NCBI GenBank assembly: GCA_964058805.1
Contig: CAXKVV010000022.1
Span: 310,001 to 374,000 of the forward strand
Length of the DNA: 64,000 nucleotides
Direction of reading: 5' to 3'
From: Schoenoplectus triqueter
Lineage: Eukaryota > Streptophyta > Magnoliopsida > Poales > Cyperaceae
Shown: piece after piece, positions 56,901 to 64,000 of the stretch
Layout of the letters: the number at the start of each line of letters is the position of its first letter
Numbering within the stretch: the stretch's first letter is position 1
The notes under the pieces: generated by a model
What the model saw: the letters and a program-made list of their open reading frames with translations, nothing else
What the model was told of the DNA's origin: nothing
Databases searched by the model: none
Program-made: the position numbers and the translations under genes

Positions 56901-57645
56901 GGGGACTCCAGAGTGACCTCCTCTCAAGTGGTAGTATATATCATACACCCTCTGTAAAGATGACGGGAATCGAGATGAATCTCTCAAGTCAGCAGGTGAG
57001 ACCATGAACTCGTCGTAAAACCAGCCAAAGATCGGCAACCCTGTCAACTGCTGTATCTCCAAAAGAGTCGGAGTCAACTCCCTGTCATCAATGAATAGGG
57101 TATTGGTGGAATAGTTCCACCTCTCGCAAAAGGCCCACAGCCAGGGTGTGTCGATGTGGTAGCGAAACATCGACAGAAAGATCGGGTCGTATATCCCAGT
57201 ACGCTCAAGTATAGCCCTCTCCCGCATGAGTATATATCGAGTCCACTCCAGCTGGTAACCGTGGCACTCTAAAGGAGCCATAAAAGAAGCGGAAGTCCAC
57301 CGAGAGGCCTCCCCGTCAATGATCTCCTTGCCCAGGAGATGTGTCAAAGGGGCTGTAGAGGCAACGCCTAAGGGCCGAAGGGGCATGATGTCATGAGGCT
57401 GATCATCTCTAAAGAATAAACCGCCGCCTCGCGGGTAGACAGGAGTCGCTCGGATGGCTGAGACGAGAGGAGTCCAATCGCTAGGATCCTCGTAAAAAGA
57501 ATGATAATGACTCAAGGGGCGACGCGGAATGGCGTCATGAGATGGAACTACAATACCCGAAGAAGAGAAGACGTCATAAGAAATGAAAAGATAAATAATA
57601 AGGAACAATGCACCAAGACAAGCCTTTCGAGCGTTCAAGGCTCAT
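53958..57645 (-). CDS. Antisense eight-exon gene: plant mobile domain protein with coiled-coil tail
   Basis: Exons by my reading: 57,645-57,624, 57,547-56,471, 56,389-55,760, 55,679-55,506, 55,406-55,320, 55,246-54,806, 54,730-54,641 and 54,568-53,958. The seven introns are 72-99 bp, all phase 1, six of them GT-AG; intron 1 would need a GC donor. The spliced frame has 1,043 codons. The TAG at 56,412-56,414 falls in intron 2. Exon 2 carries a plant mobile domain (ERWNYSTNTLFIDDRELTPT near residue 150, RISLAVPVLANIYRGLRGL near 310); EPYSPHRCAHQFGLDQDIP follows in exon 3. Exons 4-7 are acidic and Ser/Pro-rich; exon 8 is helical with Leu heptads. Plant mobile domains occur in Arabidopsis MAIL1/MAIN and in transposons; their biochemical role is unsettled. 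Intron 6 is 75 bp and open, so it could be retained. The start is the least certain part. Confidence 0.82.
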
Positions 57646-57662
57646 CTTGGTGGGTGGCTCTT
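57646..57662 (+). other. Position of the polypurine tract, atypical
   Basis: The bases just before the 3' LTR read TGGGTGGCTCTT, preceded by TTGG. A purine-only tract, normally required to prime plus-strand DNA, is not present; only a short G-rich run is seen. The antisense start codon lies directly to its left. Confidence 0.4.
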
Positions 57663-60600
57663 TGTTTACCCTTGAAAAATTCCAAGGATGAATAGATGAA
57701 TAAATGAAAATAAATTGATGATTAATGATAAATCATAAGAAGAGGGAAGAAGAGAAAGCAATGAAAGATGGCCCACTAATCAGAAGAGGTCGCTGCTTAA
57801 CCCCGGAATGAATCCATTAGTCCCACAATGGAATGCTGGGCATGAAGTGAAGAGTATAAATACCCCACTATTCTCTATCCATTCAGCATGAGTGACAACC
57901 GAGAGGATCGAGGGAGAGAGGAGATCTCTCGGGTGTCACCATGTGATTATATCTTTTCTGACAAGTGGGACCCACATGGCAGTCCCTTATGAGCAGCTCC
58001 AATGACATGGACCTAGTCTATTTTGCTAAGAAAACTAATCAACCCGGAACAGAGGTTAAGCATTAATCCCACAATGAAATGTCAGGGTGAGAGACGAGGA
58101 TATAAATACTCCACCACCTCCTACACATTCGAGGTGGCTGACCCTCGGGAGATTTCGGAGAGAGAAAATCTCCTGATGGGTCAGCCATTTGATTATATTT
58201 TCTCTGACAAGTGGGACCCACCTAGCAGTCCCTTGTAGATGAAACTAACAACATAGCCTATCTGATGAGTCACCCATGTGACCATTTTCACTGACAGGTG
58301 GACCCCACACCTCAGTGACCTATTAAAGGAGTCAGAACTGAACCCTGAGAATCTATCACTATAGCGAACCCTAGAAGGGAGCTGGAGCAGTATAATCCCT
58401 ATGCTACATGAAATGATGTCAATGCCAAGCTAGCATTTTGATGCAACTAGTCATGAGAAATTTCAAATGTGATTTTGCTTTCAAGGCTGACCTGGTGCCA
58501 AAGCTGTGAGCAACCACCTAACCATGCTTTGATTTGTGTCAATTACTGATAAGTAGTCAGTTCTTTGACCAAGTCACCCTCATGTTAAGGGATTGAAAGT
58601 CAATTTCACAAGACTGATCAGGTGCCAAAGCTGAGAGCAACCATCTGATCCAGTCTAGATCTGTATCAATTGTTGACATGTAATCAACTGTTGATCAGAT
58701 CAAACCCTAATGGATATCAATATAAGTCTAATTGGTATTTAGTTAGGGTGGTTTCTGCAAGAGAGAGATAATTGGCAGAGACACTGAGCTACAATTGAGA
58801 TCTGGGATTAATTCTGAAGAAATAATAGGGTTTTATGGATAAAAGAATTTTTAATTCAGAGAAGGAGGGGTAAAAATGGAATTAAAATTACATGGATGAT
58901 CATCATGATTTTAGGGATTTTTGGTGAAATTTTCATGATTTTTGGATAAGTGGAGCTATTAAAATAAATTCAGAGAAGATAAAACAGATTAAATGGATTA
59001 ATCAAGGGCTGAGATTTGATCAAAATGACTCTGGGTGCAACTTGGGGACAGAGGCCTCTTTGGGTGCAAACTGGGTACAAGGGAACACAGAATATATAAA
59101 ATAACAGAGGAGAGAGGGTGTGCCACGTGGCAGCACCAGAATAAGCCAAGTCAGCATACGTGTGCCACGTGGCACACATCCATTGGACCACCTCAGCACA
59201 TGTGGGCCCCACACCAGTGAAGCCAGCCAAGAAGTGGGCCCCACCAATATGCCACATGGCAGCTGATGATAGGGCCATCTCAGCAACCTTGCCACATGGC
59301 AGTACACGTGGTATAGCACATCAGTAGGTTAATTTCCACACAGTCAAGTCCATTTGACATGTGTCACAGCATGATTGGTGACACATCACCCCAATTAGCT
59401 ATGTGTAAGTCATTAGTTTAAACCCTGTATGACTGACATGTGGGCCCTAATTAAGGCTAAATGATGATTAATCCCTAAATCTTAGCTAAACAGCAAGGTT
59501 AAATCCTGACAAGTGGGGCCAGGTTGTAAGCATTATGAGGCAGAGGCGCATGAACCAAGCCCATTCAAATAAAGTTGAAATTTAAATAAACAGGAAAGAA
59601 GGGAGATGAGCACCTGGCTCTTGTGTAAAGCCTCTCTGACGGTGGACCCTTTGCTGTTGCGGCCCACATGCACCTAGACCATCCCGATCGAGACTACTTC
59701 CTTCTTCTTCCCTTCCCTTCCGTCTCTTTCTTCCCCGCGACACAGAAGAAGGCGCCATGGAGGGATGCTTCGAAAGGTGTTCTTATTCCCTGGATATGGT
59801 TGGAATGGACAAGACAAGGCGGATTAGAGATACATAAACAACAAATTTCAACGAATTGCAAAGGAAATATGGAGAATCGGTCGAAGATAGCTTGTAAAAT
59901 TGAAACTTGTAATCGACTCATACAAATATAAGAGATCAAATTGGCAGTGCTTATACAATATTCTAACCTTTGCGATGCTATCCAGAAGCTTGGGCTAACT
60001 TGAGGGAAGCTCTAACCTAGTGCTACACCAGTCCACCACTCGGGTCAGTGAAGAGATCTTTAATACTCGATCTCAACAGTATAGGCTCTCAAGAAAAGGT
60101 GTGAAATTGATATCTGAGACTAAAAGGGGCATGAATGAGCTTGTAATTAGAGAAATAAGCAAAGAGATGAAGAGGGATGCTTTGGCTGTGGATTAAGGCA
60201 AATCAGAAAGGAAAACGCTAGTGGCACCTAATTGATATATATAGACCCAATTAATGGATTTAGATGAATGTTAATTGGATCAGAGAAGGTTCTAGAAGAA
60301 TTGAAAGGAGTGCAAATGGCAGTTACAAATGGCAAGATGGTGAATACAAGGAAAACAATAACTAACTCGCCACAATCTGTTATACCTGTTGATTGCCAAG
60401 TCATCAATCCGTGGACTTAACATCAAGAAGCACAAAGAGAGTCAATCCTGGCCACTGACTTGTAAAATGAAGGGTAAGATGGAGTGCCACATTAGCAATC
60501 CAAGAAATTGAACAAACACAAACTCTCCCTCACCCCTTGTATCCTAGCCTATATAAACCCTTTACAGAGAATGAAAAAGGGATCGAAAAATTTTAACAAT

Positions 60601-63600
60601 TGAGAGAGAAGGAGAGATACATCAGCAGAGAAAGGAGAGAGCAAAGCAAAGTTGAAGAAACAAAAGGGAATTGAATCAATTGATAGTAGACTTAGTCTCT
60701 CAATTCGATTCATTCACAGCTTCTACAAGATTCATTCGAGTTTGTTAAGTAGGTACTGTTATAAAATTCAAAATGCATTCAGAAATGATTTTATGGAATT
60801 GTGTGATGAGTTTGATTCTTGCATTGAACAGTTTGATAATATTTTATTTTCAATTCAATTCTCATTCTATAACTCTGATTCTTATGCCATATTTGTATTT
60901 CTATTTCTCAATTTCTGTTTTTTCATTTGAATCTTATAGATTACCAGTATTCTTTTCAAAACAGATTATGAATTTTAAAAGATTTGAGCTTTTCGGTTTA
61001 AGTTCCATATAGGTGTTCATATTCTTCTCTCTTTCATCCTTTTTCCATTTATTTGATTGCATAATAAGGTTGGTATTAGGATTATCTGTTTCTTCCATTT
61101 ATCGCAGAATCAGTCCATATTAAATCGGTAGCAGGATTTATATTATCCTCCCGATTTCATTGCTTGAATGATCGTAAAAACACTTACAAGCAACTCAAAG
61201 TGCAAGAAAAGTTACTTAGTGGAGGTAATTCAGTATGCATCTCTTGAATAAACGCGATTAGTACCATACCGAGTAGTACTGAGGCCAATCTAGACCTATA
61301 CGATGATTTCAAAAAGGAATTGAACTTGTGAACATAGTTAGAGGGTATAGACGATCGTTAATAAAAGGTCAATTGAGAGATTCATTGATCAATTGAGTAG
61401 AATTCACGATCAAAAACTCAGCCGGTACCGAATTGGAACTGTACCAAAACTGGTACTCATACACACACTAAAGCACCGCACCGATCTTCAATCAGATGCC
61501 ATAGACGTATTCCTGACAAAGAGGTGATACTACTGAATCCATCTGATCGGAGGGACGGAGCTCCGGTCACCGGAAACAGCCTTCAGCGTGAATCTCAGCG
61601 AAGCGGTCAACGGGACAGTCAAAGGGACGAGTGAGCACGACCCTCAGCGCGCAAACACGAAGTTTGATGCTCAAGAACGCATCTTGAAGAAATCAAACGC
61701 TAGCTGTAAATCGCGATTCAAAAGAGGAAAAGGGTTTAATCTGGGCCATCCATCTCACATGAATGAATCTTGAAGCTGATCCAACGTTCTAAATAAATCG
61801 CTGAATGAAAGAGGCCGGCCCAATTGAGAAGTAAAAGAAAAATATAAGTAGGCCCAACTGTCGAAAATTAAAAGGAAAATTAATCCGGCCCAGTTAAGTT
61901 AGTCCAATTTATTAATTAATAACAGAAAACTAAAGTTTAATAATAAATAAATCATTTGAAAATGTTTCTAAACTCCAAATTAACTCAAATTTGTTTCTAA
62001 AATTCCCTTATTTTTCATACTATTTTTCTATATGATAATATTCCAGTTTTGAAAATATAATCATGTTGAAACAATTTAAAAGCAAAAGACATTACATATA
62101 TTGATATATTTGACTTAGCTTTGACTTGTCATTTTAAATACTATAAAAATCCCAAAAATTCAAATAAAATCATGAATAATAGTTAGATATATTTTACTGA
62201 TTTTTCAAGTGATTTTTCATGAAATAATAATGACAATAGTAATATGCCATAATAAATAATGAGATTAGCTATATTCTTTGATAAATAAAAATAAATAATA
62301 ATAGATATTATGTTGATATTTTCTGTAAAAAGAATAATAAAAATAAATAGCACAAAATATACAAAAATATATACTACCATGATAATAGATAGTAAATACA
62401 TTTTCTTCTATAATAAAGAATGATAATATAGTTTTATAATAAAATGAATTGTATTTCTTTTGTTATTTCTATACAAATATACAATAAAAATATTTTTGAT
62501 GAATAAAATGCAATAAAAATAATAGTTGTAATAAAAATATAATGAATTTCATCTCTTATGGCTATTTTCAACTAATAATAATAAAAAAAAAATCTTATAT
62601 TTTTTTATAGATAATAAATAGAAATAATAAAAAAATATAATGAATAGTATAATAAATAAGATAGAATATTAATAATGATTTCTTTTTAGCTATTATAGAT
62701 CCTAAGAATAAAAAATATAATATAGCTAATTGTCTTTTTGATTTGTAAATAAATTTTTTTTTAATGAATAGTGTGTCAACATAATGAAATATAATAATGA
62801 AATTCTATTACTTTAGCTATAATAAATACTCTAAAAAAATATATAAATAAAAAATAGCCATTTTATTTTCTATTATTTTTGTAAGTGATTTTCTACAAAA
62901 TAAATAGAGTTTAGAAATAATAAAAATAAAATTCTACTATTTTAGCTATTACAAAAATCCTAAGAATATAAATAAAATTCTAGTTAATAGCTAACCCTTT
63001 TTCTTATTTTTGTAAATAATTTTCTATAGAAATAAATAGAGTTTAAAAATAAAATAAAAAATAATAATAATAATAATGAATAAATTCATTTTTATAATAA
63101 AGATGATAATGGAAGATATTATGTAATAGGCTTTGTACATTTTGGAGATGAACAAAAAATGCTCACGCAAGGAGTGTAGAGCCACATGAGAATGTTTGCA
63201 CACATGATATAACCTCTAGAACGATTAGTCAGGACAAGAACATCTTGACGAAGGATAAATAAGGTTGCAACGGCAACATGAGAAGATATGTCGAGACAAG
63301 AACATCTTGATGTAGAATGACTAAGGCTTTGATAGCAACATGAGGGGATGTGTCAAGACAAGAACATCTTGACGTTTGATGAAGAATAACCAGAGCTGTG
63401 ACATTAACATGGAGATATATGTCGACTCTGAGGAAGAAGAACATTACGATGTCCTAGAGAAGTGACATCTTAATGACTCATCACCATGAGCAAACAACTC
63501 ATGACTAAATACGCTCACACAAGGGGTGTAGGGCAACATAGTAATTTTGCACAAGTAATGCAACATGTAGAATGATTAGTCGAGACAAGAACATCTTGAC

Positions 63601-64000
63601 GCTCGCTGAAGAATGACCAAAGCTACGACATCAGCATGGAGAGATATGTCGACTTTGAAGAAGAAGAACATTATGATGTCCGAGAGAAGTGACATCTTAA
63701 TGACTCGGTGTCATGAACAAGTAATTCATGACCATTTGAGCTAGCAAGACTGAACTCATCCGTCGATAAGTTTGTCTTCTGGTTCATCTCCCGAGATTGT
63801 GAGATTGAATCGTTCTGTAGTAGATTCATCCACAAAACAGTGAATGTGAACCGTTCTGTAGGTAGGTTCCTTCACTAACACATGCCTCAATGTTAAGCTA
63901 GCTCAGCGCTTCAGGTTTAACATTGTGTGTAATTGTGTTTCCTAGGTTTATGAATCGGCTTAGTGCTTCGAATTCATGATCTAGAAGATCGGTGAGAAGA
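57663..64000 (+). repeat. 3' LTR, left 6.34 kb (cut by window end)
   Basis: This is nearly identical to 35,932-42,275. By eye I found about 14 substitutions and a few small indels, the latter mainly in AAT microsatellites near 62,580 and 63,050. Substitutions are seen for example near 57,921, 57,958, 58,408, 58,755, 59,883, 60,484, 60,783, 61,127, 61,216, 61,525, 61,818 and 62,020. It includes the promoter units, G-boxes, tandem-repeat block and the first four hairpins of the array. The end is predicted about 0.7 kb beyond the window. Confidence 0.95.

Larger units (their letters stand above)
35932..64000 (+). mobile_element. Giant Tat-lineage Ty3/gypsy LTR retrotransposon (right end outside window)
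   Basis: Long direct repeats begin TGTTTACCC at 35,932 and 57,663. Between them lie, in order, a primer binding site, gag, protease, RT, RNase H, an extra archaeal-type RNase H, integrase without chromodomain, a spacer and an antisense gene. The double RNase H is diagnostic of the plant Tat lineage (relatives include Ogre, RIRE2 and Grande). The 3' LTR is cut at 64,000. If it is as long as the 5' LTR, the element is about 28.8 kb. ATATG (35,927-35,931) would be the left target duplication; the right one is outside. The two LTRs are almost identical, so insertion is recent, but pol has a stop, so this copy needs help in trans. Confidence 0.95.

Noticed and set aside
1..64000. tRNA, rRNA or snRNA genes
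   Set aside because: I looked for conserved tRNA box patterns and rRNA segments and saw none I could support.

Overview
The window is nuclear DNA of a flowering plant. The evidence is one spliced host gene with short plant-type GT-AG introns (a BAG co-chaperone gene), plus plant-specific repeats: RTE and L1 LINEs, a Copia gag element, CACTA, hAT and fold-back MITE-like elements, and a giant Tat-lineage Ty3/gypsy retrotransposon carrying a plant mobile domain gene. Composition is AT-rich and most of the window is nested transposable elements. I cannot place the species.

Layout. 884-7,476 is a small gag-only Copia element on the minus strand. Its 3' LTR was split by a 4.7 kb composite insertion (1,053-5,778) that itself holds an RTE LINE with a perfect 15-bp target duplication. 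7,477-14,750 is mostly unassigned AT-rich DNA with a retroelement-like TATA/leader remnant (about 9,270-10,450), a second RTE 3' end and a non-autonomous CACTA element (12,380-13,336). 15,257-17,289 (minus) is the intact four-exon BAG gene. A cruciform-prone inverted-repeat element with four copies of a 27-bp palindrome lies about 0.5-1 kb upstream of it (17,780-18,295). 18,300-22,850 contains a near-perfect fold-back element and an hAT-type element with a perfect 8-bp target duplication. An L1 LINE begins near 23,100. It is interrupted at 26,107 by what looks like a minus-strand solo LTR and by two inverted, truncated relatives of the big retrotransposon's LTR (30,353-35,094). It resumes at 35,095-35,931, where the big element has inserted.

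The main feature is the Tat-type retrotransposon from 35,932 to beyond the end of the window. Its 5' LTR is about 7.06 kb (35,932-42,990). A primer binding site, gag, protease, RT, RNase H, archaeal-type RNase H and integrase follow in one reading frame, interrupted by a TGA (45,983) and a TAA (49,754). Then come a hairpin-rich spacer, an antisense gene and the 3' LTR (57,663 onward, cut by the window end). The LTRs differ by only about 14 substitutions over 6.3 kb, so insertion was recent. Extrapolated full length is about 28.8 kb.

Two things stand out. First, the minus-strand ORFs at 53,958-57,645 can be joined into one eight-exon gene of 1,043 codons. Every intron is phase 1 and 72-99 bp long, and an apparent premature stop falls inside an intron. 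The product has a plant mobile domain, an acidic linker and a coiled-coil tail. Because the gene is antisense to the element's genomic RNA, its introns can survive retrotransposition. Second, the element carries arrays of small hairpins, near the LTR 3' end (42,081-42,674) and downstream of integrase (52,903-53,631). In these arrays loop sequences are conserved while stems differ by compensatory changes, which suggests selected RNA (or cruciform) structure.
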